Of a DNA stretch of 35,989 nt, positions 1 through 7,353 are shown piece after piece. This stretch comes from CAUZFZ01 sp963579025 (GTDB lineage Bacteria; Planctomycetota; Planctomycetia; Planctomycetales; Planctomycetaceae), in the NCBI GenBank assembly GCA_963579025.1, contig CAUZFZ010000111.1:1-35989 (forward strand), in the 5' to 3' direction. Every line of letters begins with the position of its first letter. The stretch's first letter is position 1. The position numbers were made by a program, and so were the translations under genes. The notes under the pieces were generated by a model. It had not been told where the DNA came from and did no database searches. It was given only the letters and a program-made list of their open reading frames with translations.

Positions 1-1
1 A

Positions 2-118
2 GCGAAAGTGGCACTCAGAAAGTCATACGGTTTCCGCACTAATAAAGTCTACGAAACCGTGCTATATCACGAACTCGCCCGCCTTCCAGAACACGATCTC
101 GCCCACCAATTCTGTTGA
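2..118 (+). pseudogene. Transposase C-terminal fragment (ISL3-like), cut by the window edge
   Basis: Frame 2 is open from the window edge to a TGA at 116-118. It gives about 38 residues that include the stretch KSYGFRTNKVYETVLYHELA and end in a Phe-Cys tail. A YGFR..(A/V)...LYH.L..LPE..L.H.F ending is typical of the C-termini of DDE transposases of the ISL3 type found in many copies in planctomycetes; the family call is from memory of that pattern. The rest of the gene lies outside the window, so it may be intact or a remnant. A strong terminator follows directly. Confidence 0.6.
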
Positions 119-134
119 CGAGGCAAACTTTAAG

Positions 135-174
135 AAGGCCCGGCATTCGATGGAGCGAATGCCGGGCCTTTTTT
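135..174 (+). terminator. Intrinsic terminator, probably bidirectional
   Basis: Bases 135-149 pair perfectly with 156-170 (15 bp, rich in GGCCCGGC) around a 6-base loop, and a run of T ends at 174. On the plus strand it closes the transposase fragment. On the minus strand it is followed by TTCTTAAAGTTT and could also end the moaE-moaA transcript, whose last stop is at 218. Confidence 0.85.
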
Positions 175-217
175 ACGTGACAGAGCTGAATTCAGCGTGA
201 CCTGCGTGAGCTGGCCG

Positions 218-1225
218 TCAGCCGCCGATGGAATACATGGGCCGGTCTGGCTGGACGAATTGAGCTGAGTTGATTTCGTGTCCGACTTTCTTAGCGGCCA
301 CGGAACTCATCACCGCATTGACGATTTGCTGGTCAACGTCAGCCGACTCTCCGGGCGACCGAATCAGGCTCTTAATGTCGGTTTCGTCCAGACTGAACAG
401 GCAATTCCTCAGCTTGCCGTCGGCGGTGATCCGGAAGCGATTGCAACTCATACAGAATGGCTGGCTGACCGAAGCGATGAACCCGACACGACCGACGCCG
501 TCTTCGAAAACGTAGTCCGTCGCCGGAGCACTCGGGTCTTGCTGGCCAACCGGCTTTAGCGGCATGATTTCCGTGGAGAGCCGTTCGATGATCTCGGACG
601 CGAACAGAACCTGATTGCGCTCCCAGGCGTTGTCGGCATCCAGCGGCATGAACTCGATGAACCGGACTTCAACACCGGTTTCACGTGCGAATTCGGCAAA
701 CGGAACGATCTGATCTTCGGTCAGTCCTCGGATGGAAACCGCGTTGATTTTGACAGGATCGAAACCGACAGCCTTCGCAATGTGGATGCTCTCGACCACT
801 TTCTCGTAACCCTCGCGTCGAGTGACCTCCTTGAACTTTACCGGGTCCAATGCGTCGAGGCTGATGTTCACTCGACGCAGCCCCGCGTCGTACAGCTTCT
901 GCGCCTGTTCGCCGAACAGGATTCCGTTCGTCGTCATACCAATGTCCGAGATGCCGGGGATCGACGCGATTCTGCCGACCAACTGATCGAGATCGCGACG
1001 CACAAGCGGTTCGCCTCCGGTCAGACGAATCTTGTTGACGCCCAGGGGAACGACCAGACGAACGAAATGTTCGATCTCTTCGAAGGTGAGTAACTCCGTG
1101 CGGTTCATGAACTGCACGTTCTCGGCAGGCATGCAATAGAAACAGCGAATGTTGCAGCGGTCCGTGACGCTGATTCGCAGGTTATTGTGCGTGCGGCCGA
1201 AACTGTCGATAAGTTGGCTGGTCAT
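218..1225 (-). CDS. moaA: GTP 3',8-cyclase MoaA (molybdenum cofactor biosynthesis)
   Basis: This radical SAM enzyme converts GTP to 3',8-cyclo-7,8-dihydro-GTP, the first committed step of molybdopterin synthesis, in the cytoplasm. The N-terminal [4Fe-4S] cysteines are C24, C28 and C31 (motif CNIRCFYC), followed by GGEPLVRRD. The second cluster motif CMSCNRFR with a further Cys about 13 residues on lies near the C-terminus, and the protein ends in Gly-Gly as active MoaA does. I chose the ATG at 1225 (335 aa): an ATG 26 codons upstream would overlap moaE and adds residues not expected in the family. It follows moaE with a 13-base gap, so the two are very likely co-transcribed. No moaC or moaD lies nearby. 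Confidence 0.96.
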   Translation of the reverse strand: MTSQLIDSFGRTHNNLRISVTDRCNIRCFYCMPAENVQFMNRTELLTFEEIEHFVRLVVPLGVNKIRLTGGEPLVRRDLDQLVGRIASIPGISDIGMTTNGILFGEQAQKLYDAGLRRVNISLDALDPVKFKEVTRREGYEKVVESIHIAKAVGFDPVKINAVSIRGLTEDQIVPFAEFARETGVEVRFIEFMPLDADNAWERNQVLFASEIIERLSTEIMPLKPVGQQDPSAPATDYVFEDGVGRVGFIASVSQPFCMSCNRFRITADGKLRNCLFSLDETDIKSLIRSPGESADVDQQIVNAVMSSVAAKKVGHEINSAQFVQPDRPMYSIGG

Positions 1226-1238
1226 TGTGGACTCAGTC

Positions 1239-1715
1239 TCAAGACTGTGGATCGTTGATCGTGTCAACGACGCTGGGAGTGGGGACTGACGCGATTGGCT
1301 CACCGGTACCTGGATGGACCCACTCCGTTGAACCGTCTACCCAGTTCTCCTTTTTCCAAATCGGAACTTCTTCCTTAAGCCGATCGATCAGGAATCGCCC
1401 GGCTTCGAACGCATCCTTGCGATGCGGACAACTGACCGCGACAGCGACGCTGATATCGCCAAGCTCCAAGTGACCAAGACGGTGAGCGATCCTGGCTTCC
1501 GTAACCGGCCACTGTTCTCTGGCCTCTGACTCCAGTTGCTCCATGCGGGCTTGCGCCATTTCCGGGAAGGCCTCGTAATCGAGCGCCACGGTCTGGCGTC
1601 CGTGCGTCATTTCACGAACCGTGCCAAGAAACAGCACGACTGCGCCCGCGTCCGGACTCCGAACGTCTTCGGTCAACTGGTGATAATCAATAATGTCGTT
1701 TGTGATAACGATCAT
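1239..1715 (-). CDS. moaE: Molybdopterin synthase catalytic subunit MoaE
   Basis: This is the large subunit of molybdopterin synthase, which with MoaD adds two sulfurs to cyclic pyranopterin monophosphate. The 158-residue protein has the MoaE signature: GTVR near residue 31, the SCPHRKDAFEAG stretch near 95-107, and the catalytic-lysine block LKEEVPIWKKE with K114 and K121 at the positions equivalent to K119 and K126 of E. coli. The last 20 residues (from PGTGEP) form a flexible-looking tail. It is first in a two-gene unit with moaA. MoaD is absent from the window, so the small subunit must be encoded elsewhere. Upstream lies REPIN-like element 1. Confidence 0.94.
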   Translation of the reverse strand: MIVITNDIIDYHQLTEDVRSPDAGAVVLFLGTVREMTHGRQTVALDYEAFPEMAQARMEQLESEAREQWPVTEARIAHRLGHLELGDISVAVAVSCPHRKDAFEAGRFLIDRLKEEVPIWKKENWVDGSTEWVHPGTGEPIASVPTPSVVDTINDPQS

Positions 1716-1733
1716 ACCGGTTGGCTGCTTGCT

Positions 1734-1819
1734 GTTCGTAGTAGCCGGACTTGTCCGGCTGCGCTGGAATGTTCGGGACGTGTGAGCCGACGAACCGCAT
1801 GAATGCGGTTACTACGAAC
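1734..1819. repeat. REPIN-like paired-hairpin element, copy 1
   Basis: The ends are a perfect 10-bp inverted repeat, GTTCGTAGTA at 1734-1743 and its complement at 1810-1819. Just inside are two hairpins: AGCCGGA/TCCGGCT (1743-1749 with 1754-1760) and AACCGCAT/ATGCGGTT (1793-1800 with 1803-1810). Each half is therefore a GTAG head plus a short stem, and the halves face each other, which is the layout of REPINs mobilised by RAYT transposases. It lies between moaE and the Gfo/Idh gene. Related copies occur at 9349, 12214 and 21910. Confidence 0.8.
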
Positions 1820-1915
1820 AACGGTTACTGCAAACGACGGGTACCACAAACGGCCTGCCGAAGCGGAGTCTGGCAGGCCGTTGTGAATCAGACCCGTTAC
1901 TTCGTGGCACTAAGG

Positions 1916-3232
1916 TCAGACAGTCTTACTCAAACCCGGAATGGCGATCGGATAACTGCCGTCGTCCTTCGGAAGGATTTTGGGCATCGCGTCCCAGGAG
2001 TATTTCTCGGGCATCAGATCGATGGTCGAATTCAATGCGGCATCCCACTTGACCGTCTTACCAGAGTAAACAGCCATGCGGCCCATGATTGCGGTGAGCG
2101 TGCTGTGAGCACCGTATTCACCTTCGTTGTAGGGTGTGCCGCTTCGGATGGCTGCAAACAGATCGTCGTGCTCTGTCTGGTACGGGTTGTTCTTCGGACC
2201 ATCGTACTTCCACTGCTCCCCACCTGCGTCGATGGTAGCGCCGCCGATATTGGCGGTGCCCTTTGAACCGTGGGCGTGCTCACTGACGCTATTTGCGCAG
2301 TTCCTGATGTGGCGGCACTGACTGAACATCTTCGTGCCGTCCTCGTACGTGTACTCGACGGCGAAGTGATCGAAGATCTCGCCGTACTTCTTATCGGTCC
2401 GAACCTGACGTCCACCCATCCCCTGACATTCAACCGGGAATCCCTGCTTGACCCAGTTGCCGACATCGAGATTGTGGATGTGTTGTTCGCAGATGTGGTC
2501 ACCACACAACCATGTGTAGTAGTACCAGTTACGCATCTGGTACTCCATTTCGCCGGAAACCTGCTCGCGGGTCCGCCGCGGATCCCACACCCCCCCGCTA
2601 TTCCAGTAGGTACGAAGGGCAACGACATCGCCGATTGCTCCGTCCCAGATCTTCTCAAGCGTGGCGCGATACGTGTTCTGGTGATGCCGCTGGAGGCCAA
2701 CACCAATCTTCAGGTCTTTTTCTTTCGCTACCGCGACTGCGTCGAGAACCTTGCGGATTCCCGGTCCGTCGGTGGCAACAGGTTTTTCCATGAACACGTG
2801 CTTGCCAGCGGCCACTGCGGCCTCCACGTGAATCGGGCGAAATCCCGGTGGGGTCGCCAGGATGACCAGATCGACATCACTGGCCATCATCTGCTTGTAG
2901 GCATCGAAGCCGACGAACTTGTGTTCGACACCAACTCGTTCGTCCGCTTTCGACTTGAGTGCACCGGTAATTCGCTTGAGACTGTTCTCAAGCTGATCCT
3001 CGAACGCGTCCGCCATGGCGACGAGCTTGACCGGCCCGGCTGTACTGAGCGCCTGCGTGGCGGCACCTGTTCCACGTCCGCCGCATCCGATCAGTCCAAC
3101 TTTGATGGTTTCATCATTGCCCGCGTATGCCCCATGCGGCAGAGCGAGACTTGCCAGGGCACCAGCTCCGGCAACGGCTGACGAGGTCTTCAGAAAGTCA
3201 CGACGTGAGGGGGATGGGGTACGTTCGGGCAT
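1916..3232 (-). CDS. Gfo/Idh/MocA family oxidoreductase, Tat-exported
   Basis: This is a predicted NAD(P)-dependent sugar or inositol-type dehydrogenase, 438 aa. The N-terminus is a twin-arginine signal (RRDFLKTSS at 10-18, hydrophobic stretch, AYAG near 36), so it should act in the periplasm with cofactor loaded before export. The Rossmann motif GLIGCGGRGTG starts at about 46, and an EKPVAT motif typical of the family follows in the nucleotide-binding half. The C-terminal half is the usual alpha/beta substrate domain. The start ATG at 3232 has a GGAGA ribosome site. It lies 83 bases downstream of the SUMF1-like gene on the same strand and may share its transcript. Exported members of this family are greatly expanded in planctomycetes; the substrate cannot be told from sequence. 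Confidence 0.9.
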   Translation of the reverse strand: MPERTPSPSRRDFLKTSSAVAGAGALASLALPHGAYAGNDETIKVGLIGCGGRGTGAATQALSTAGPVKLVAMADAFEDQLENSLKRITGALKSKADERVGVEHKFVGFDAYKQMMASDVDLVILATPPGFRPIHVEAAVAAGKHVFMEKPVATDGPGIRKVLDAVAVAKEKDLKIGVGLQRHHQNTYRATLEKIWDGAIGDVVALRTYWNSGGVWDPRRTREQVSGEMEYQMRNWYYYTWLCGDHICEQHIHNLDVGNWVKQGFPVECQGMGGRQVRTDKKYGEIFDHFAVEYTYEDGTKMFSQCRHIRNCANSVSEHAHGSKGTANIGGATIDAGGEQWKYDGPKNNPYQTEHDDLFAAIRSGTPYNEGEYGAHSTLTAIMGRMAVYSGKTVKWDAALNSTIDLMPEKYSWDAMPKILPKDDGSYPIAIPGLSKTV

Positions 3233-3315
3233 CGAGAATCTCCAGACAGGATTACAGTCAGTGAAAACCAGTGAAATGTGTTTGTGTCACTATTCGAGCT
3301 GAACGCGTTTTCGCT

Positions 3316-4374
3316 TCAGCCCGCGCGGCCCTCTTTGGCAATCTCCGGCTCCGGATCAAGCTTCAGTTTCACACGTTCGCCTTCGGTCGCAACCTTGACT
3401 GGGCGAACGATCCGAAAGCCTACGTGCAGAGCGTCAGTGTGATACCAGATGCTCTTTGGGATTTGCGGGTCTTGAATTTTCCACTCTTCATTCGACGAGA
3501 CTCGAGCAGCGCTGCGGAGTCCATCCGGATCGTCGTCCCATGACCCACCTCTTACGATTCGTGGGTACATGCCTTTGGGGACATTGAGGGGAGACACAAC
3601 CGAGTCAGTTTTGGCGAGCGTGGCGTAGAAGCCTTCGGAATAACCGTCGAGCACCCATTCCGACACGTTGCCGTGCATATCGTAAAGGCCCCACGGGTTA
3701 GGCTTTTTCTGGCCGCCTTTCTGATACTGCTCGTCACTGTTGTCGTAATGCCAACCGTATTCATCGAGTTTGCTCGGATCGTCACCGAATGAATAAGCCG
3801 TCGTTGTGCCCGCCCGGCAGGCATATTCCCATTCGGCTTCCGTCGGCAGACGATAGTAATTTCCGGTCTTCTCGCTGAGCCACCGGCAGTACATCTTCGC
3901 TCCGTGCTGTGTCATGCAGATCGCGGGGTATCCATCGTGCCCCATGCCGAATGTCATATCCGTGTACGGAGCCGTCGGTCGTGTGACGGCATCAGCCACG
4001 GGATCACGGTCCGTGGCCTTGGTGCCAAGTAGCTTGCGACGCTGGATGTCCAGTCGGAAGCTCCAGATATCATATTCTTCCCAGGTGACTTCGTATTTTC
4101 CCATCCAGAACGGGTCGATCCGGACCTTCACCTGGGGCCCCTCATCGTCCCTCCGGTCGGCTTCAGCGGCGGGGCTGCCCAAAAGAAACTCGCCACCGGG
4201 AATCGGAACCAGATCGAACGAAACATCGGCGCCAGGAATCTCCTGCGTGTACGGCTTCATTTCGGCGGCCGAATCCGACTTGTCTCCGGCGATTACCGAT
4301 TGCGTGGCCGGGACGAGCAGCAGGCCCACCGACGTGCTTAAGCAGGCGAGCGTTGCAGTAAGGCGGGATCGCAT
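3316..4374 (-). CDS. Exported SUMF1/FGE-fold protein lacking the catalytic cysteines
   Basis: The 352-residue protein starts with a Sec signal peptide (residues 1-30, ending SVIAG). It then has the formylglycine-generating-enzyme fold: IPGGEFLLGSP near 58, PFWMGKYEVTWEEY at 88-101, RLPTEAEWEYACRAGT at 175-190, NPWGLYDMHGNVSEW at 226-240, RGGSWDDDP at 275-283 and GFRIVR near the end. True FGE enzymes carry two copper-binding cysteines just after the RGGSW motif; here that segment has Asp, Gly and Ala. It is therefore unlikely to make formylglycine, and no sulfatase is nearby. Such proteins in planctomycetes are probably binding or scaffold modules. It is divergent from apbE across a 99-base gap. 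Confidence 0.88.
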   Translation of the reverse strand: MRSRLTATLACLSTSVGLLLVPATQSVIAGDKSDSAAEMKPYTQEIPGADVSFDLVPIPGGEFLLGSPAAEADRRDDEGPQVKVRIDPFWMGKYEVTWEEYDIWSFRLDIQRRKLLGTKATDRDPVADAVTRPTAPYTDMTFGMGHDGYPAICMTQHGAKMYCRWLSEKTGNYYRLPTEAEWEYACRAGTTTAYSFGDDPSKLDEYGWHYDNSDEQYQKGGQKKPNPWGLYDMHGNVSEWVLDGYSEGFYATLAKTDSVVSPLNVPKGMYPRIVRGGSWDDDPDGLRSAARVSSNEEWKIQDPQIPKSIWYHTDALHVGFRIVRPVKVATEGERVKLKLDPEPEIAKEGRAG

Positions 4375-4473
4375 GGGACAACTCTGGGGAAGAGGAAGTA
4401 AGCCAGTTTGACGTCGTAATCCGATACGATGCAGTAAGGTACGACGATTTCAGCAAATCGGAGACTTCGAAAA

Positions 4474-5523
4474 ATGGCAAAAGTTGCCACAGCCTACTCA
4501 CTGGCCATGCTTCTGGCCGTTGCTCCGGTTCGAGCGGAAGATACCGCCGACTCATTGAAACGGTTCGAGTTCGAACAAATCGAAATGGGCGTGGATTTCA
4601 GGATTTCATTGTACGCCTGCGATTCTGAAGTCGCAAACAACGCTGCGAAGGCCGCATTCGAGAGAATTCAGGAGTTAAATCACGTCTACTCGGACTACAC
4701 GGCGGACAGTGAACTGCGTCAGTTGTGCGAAAACTCAGAGCCCGGTCGTCCGGTACAAATCAGTGACGATTTGCTGCCCGTCATTGACGAGAGCCTGCGT
4801 CTGAGCCGTGAGAGCAACGGAGCCTTCGACATCACGGTCGGCCCCTTGACGAAGCTTTGGAGACGTGCCCGACGTCGAAAACTGCTGCCAGAGAAGGAAG
4901 CTCTCGCATCCGCAATGTCGCTCGTCGGATACAAGATGATCCGCCTGAACCGTGAATGCCAGACAGTCGAATTACTGCGACCAGGAATGCGTCTGGACCT
5001 GGGCGGGATCGCCAAAGGGCGTGCGGCCGATGAGGCACTGGAAGTGATGCGCAGCTATGGGATCCGGCGGGCGCTTGTTGATGCGAGTGGAGATTTGGTG
5101 GCAGGTGATCCACCCCCGGGCGGAAACGGCTGGGTCGTTGATATCGCAAACCTTGATCCCGAGCGTTCTGTACCGGCAGCGAGGATCGAGCTGTCAAACT
5201 GTGCCGTCGCAACGTCAGGTGACGCGTTTCAAAGCGTGGAGATTGCCGGCCGACGCTACTCACACATCGTGAATCCCAGGACGGGATTCGGGCTGTCGCG
5301 GCGATCCAGCGTCACGGTCATCGCACCCACGGGAATGGGTGCCGACAGTCTCGCCTCAGCACTCAGCGTTCTCGAACCAGAAACTGGCCTGGCTCTACTC
5401 CGCAAGCGAGGAGAATCGCAATTCGCCGCGCTGCTGGTACTTGGAGATACGGCCCCCGCCGCACCGCGAGTCATTCGATCGCGATGTTTCAGCAGATTCG
5501 AAGTTTCACCAAAGGTGGAGTAG
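4474..5523 (+). CDS. apbE: FAD:protein FMN transferase ApbE
   Basis: ApbE attaches FMN from FAD to a Thr or Ser of flavoproteins such as Rnf and Nqr subunits in the periplasm. The 349-residue protein has a short signal peptide (MAKVATAYSL, cut near 21), then the family motifs GAFDITVGPL (116-125), DLGGIAKGRAAD (175-186), DASGDL (203-208), ATSGD (246-250), HIVNPRTG (264-271) and the late TGMGADSLASAL block that binds the metal. GGAG sits 10 bases before the ATG at 4474. It is a single-gene unit divergent from the SUMF1-like gene and ended by the terminator at 5565. No target flavoprotein is visible in the window. Confidence 0.93.
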   Translation: MAKVATAYSLAMLLAVAPVRAEDTADSLKRFEFEQIEMGVDFRISLYACDSEVANNAAKAAFERIQELNHVYSDYTADSELRQLCENSEPGRPVQISDDLLPVIDESLRLSRESNGAFDITVGPLTKLWRRARRRKLLPEKEALASAMSLVGYKMIRLNRECQTVELLRPGMRLDLGGIAKGRAADEALEVMRSYGIRRALVDASGDLVAGDPPPGGNGWVVDIANLDPERSVPAARIELSNCAVATSGDAFQSVEIAGRRYSHIVNPRTGFGLSRRSSVTVIAPTGMGADSLASALSVLEPETGLALLRKRGESQFAALLVLGDTAPAAPRVIRSRCFSRFEVSPKVE

Positions 5524-5564
5524 ACCACACAGACTTTGCGAAGCGGCGGCTGGAATCGAACGAA

Positions 5565-5602
5565 AAAAGCGCCCTCCAGCCCATGGGTCGGAGGGCGCTT
5601 TT
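5565..5602. terminator. Bidirectional intrinsic terminator between apbE and csrA
   Basis: A 13-bp perfect stem (5565-5577 with 5590-5602, core AGCGCCCTCC) encloses a 12-base loop. T runs leave the stem on both strands: TTTT on plus and TTTTTT on minus. It sits between the converging ends of apbE (5523) and csrA (5624). Confidence 0.88.
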
Positions 5603-5623
5603 CAGTGAATACCAGTGGGGATT

Positions 5624-5815
5624 CTACCGGGGAGCGGTAGGACGAGCAGCCAGCTCGGCGCCACTGCGTTCGATCAACTCCTCACGAACAATGTTCATGT
5701 CTCGTGGAGCATCGATCCCAAGCCGCACGGTATTTGGCCCGATCCGCACAATCGTGATTGAAACCTTATCGCCGATCAGAATACGTTCGCCTGGCTTCCT
5801 TGACAGTACCAGCAT
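5624..5815 (-). CDS. csrA: Carbon storage regulator CsrA
   Basis: CsrA is a dimeric RNA-binding protein that blocks or stabilises mRNAs by binding GGA in loops near ribosome sites. The 63-residue protein starts MLVLSRKPGERILIGD and contains ITIVRIGPNTVRLGIDAP followed by the C-terminal helix with REEL. The RNA-contacting L4 and R44-equivalent region is conserved. A very strong ribosome site, GAGGAGG, lies 7 bases before the ATG. Unlike many bacteria, no fliW or flagellar operon flanks it; it is a lone gene with a long gene-free leader side (5816-6513). Confidence 0.96.
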   Translation of the reverse strand: MLVLSRKPGERILIGDKVSITIVRIGPNTVRLGIDAPRDMNIVREELIERSGAELAARPTAPR

Positions 5816-5835
5816 TGTCTTGCCTCCTCACTGGA
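5816..5835 (-). promoter_or_regulatory. csrA ribosome site within a small hairpin (possible autoregulation)
   Basis: Reading the minus strand, CTCCAGTGAGGAG precedes the start codon: CTCC can pair with the GGAG of the ribosome site around a 5-base loop. CsrA proteins commonly repress their own mRNA through GGA motifs at the ribosome site. The stem is only 4 bp, so this is suggestive only. Confidence 0.3.
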
Positions 5836-6513
5836 GAACCACCTTTGCGTCCATGCTCTCGCGACACGTGCTTGTCCGTGACCTTTCCGGGCACAGCATT
5901 GAGGTTTGACGAAGGAAGGCACCACCCTTCTTGTCTCGCCTCGGATGCACAGCGCGTGCCGCTTGGTCGAGCAACCGGCCAGTCAGAATAGCGGCCACCG
6001 GTCGAATGTCCATTGATTTCCCGGATTTCTGACGTTTTCGGCAATTCCTGACAGACCCGTGTCAACTGGCGATTTGTGCGTCGAAACTACGTCGGAAACT
6101 CGCGGGTGTCGGCACAATCTGCTGCCCGACACATTGATGCTCTGGAATACCCGAACGGCTGAAGTCGTCGGCAACTTTGCCGATTCTGTCCGATTCTCGA
6201 AATCATTGGTTGTTTCGGAATGGAACTTGTGGCTGATCGTCTGACTTTCTGTCGAAAGCACCCTGACACATCAAATCAATTTCGGCACGGACCCGGACGC
6301 GAGAATCGACGGCCGTCACCATGACCTCGTTATCGCGGAATGCGCCATGAGTTCCTTCCGTGACCGTTCGACTGCGGATCGGGGCAGACGTCGAGTGTTC
6401 AGTGCCATATTCTCCCGGTCGCGTGGGCGAGTGCGGCAGCGTCTGCTCTCGCCGACCGTGGGTGTTCCGGAAGACACTCACATCAGGGAAACATCTGCGT
6501 ACGGAGAGCGGCA
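5836..6513. other. Gene-poor stretch between divergent csrA and the LRR gene
   Basis: About 680 bases without a convincing gene. Open frames of 60-150 codons exist on both strands, but they overlap each other and resemble no family I know. The promoters of csrA and of the LRR gene must lie here. I saw no repeat or terminator in it. Confidence 0.5.
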
Positions 6514-7278
6514 ATGGGGGATTCCGAGTCAGGCGCACGCATCAGCACCGATTTTCTCAATTCGATGCCGGCGGACGTTCCACCCAGTGTTCGAGAGTTT
6601 CTCACGGGACGCGCTGAGTTGGACGACACCTCGCTTGCTCAAAAGCCAATCCTGTCCCTGCCTGCAAGCATCTGTGACGAGGACCTGCAAAAGAGCACGT
6701 CCTGGCTCGCTCGCGACCGGCATCTCACTCAGTTGGACATCATTGGTGCGAATATCACCGACGCAGCGCCGCTTCGCGAATTACCTCAGCTCGAATCGTT
6801 GAGCCTGAATGGGACGCGGATCAGCGACGTATCGCCACTGGTTGATCTGAAACGCTTGCGCTGGCTCGATCTGCGTGCGACACCGGTGACGGACCTGTCC
6901 CCACTGGCCGAACTGACCGACCTGGAGACTCTCGCCCTGAACATGACAGGCGTGCGAGATCTTGCACCACTTGCCAACCTGAAACGCCTGGCATGGCTGG
7001 ACCTGAGCGGCACAGACGTCACCGATCTCCGTCAATTGTCGGGGCTCGCGGAACTGCGGTCGCTGAACCTGGTCCGTACAAAAGTTGCGGACCTCTCACC
7101 ACTCGCCGGCCTGACCAGCCTGCAGTGGCTGGACATCAGCGAGACGTCTGTTGTTGACGTTTTCCCACTGGCCGAGCTGAAGGGGCTGCAGGTTCTAAGT
7201 GTGGTTGGAATTGAGATCACGGAGGGGCTCGGAGTGCTGTCTTCACTGAGCCTGGGCGGGTGCTGGATTCACCGCTGA
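6514..7278 (+). CDS. Leucine-rich-repeat protein (22-residue, internalin-like)
   Basis: The 254-residue protein has no signal peptide. After a 70-residue N-terminal region come seven exact 22-residue repeats at residues 71-224, with the pattern L..LDL..T.VTDLSPLA.L.., and a partial eighth. This is the bacterial internalin-type LRR, a curved protein-binding scaffold. The last repeat decays after residue 230 and the protein stops at WIHR without a capping motif, so the 3' end may be eroded. The ATG at 6514 has GGAGAG 5 bases upstream. It stands alone, converging on the TIGR03545 gene. The partner is unknown. Confidence 0.85.
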   Translation: MGDSESGARISTDFLNSMPADVPPSVREFLTGRAELDDTSLAQKPILSLPASICDEDLQKSTSWLARDRHLTQLDIIGANITDAAPLRELPQLESLSLNGTRISDVSPLVDLKRLRWLDLRATPVTDLSPLAELTDLETLALNMTGVRDLAPLANLKRLAWLDLSGTDVTDLRQLSGLAELRSLNLVRTKVADLSPLAGLTSLQWLDISETSVVDVFPLAELKGLQVLSVVGIEITEGLGVLSSLSLGGCWIHR

Positions 7279-7353
7279 GGTGTTGGTCGCAGCCGTTTCC
7301 TGCACGTGCCGAACATCAATGTGCATACGATGCGGGCAACGACCGCCAACGGC

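Noticed and set aside
185..196. Perfect palindrome GCTGAATTCAGC just after moaA
   Set aside because: A 12-base palindrome with no loop and no T run; the adjacent 15-bp terminator explains termination better.
2270..3181. Open frame of 303 codons on the plus strand
   Set aside because: It lies fully antisense to the well-supported Gfo/Idh gene, resembles no family, and is explained by the high-GC codon pattern of the real gene.
4412..4446. 7-bp inverted repeat CGTCGTA / TACGACG in the gap between the SUMF1-like gene and apbE
   Set aside because: Short arms with a 21-base spacer; possible operator, but not distinguishable from chance.
6841..7190. Recurring 66-base periodicity
   Set aside because: It reflects the 22-residue leucine-rich repeats of the encoded protein and is not a separate DNA repeat.
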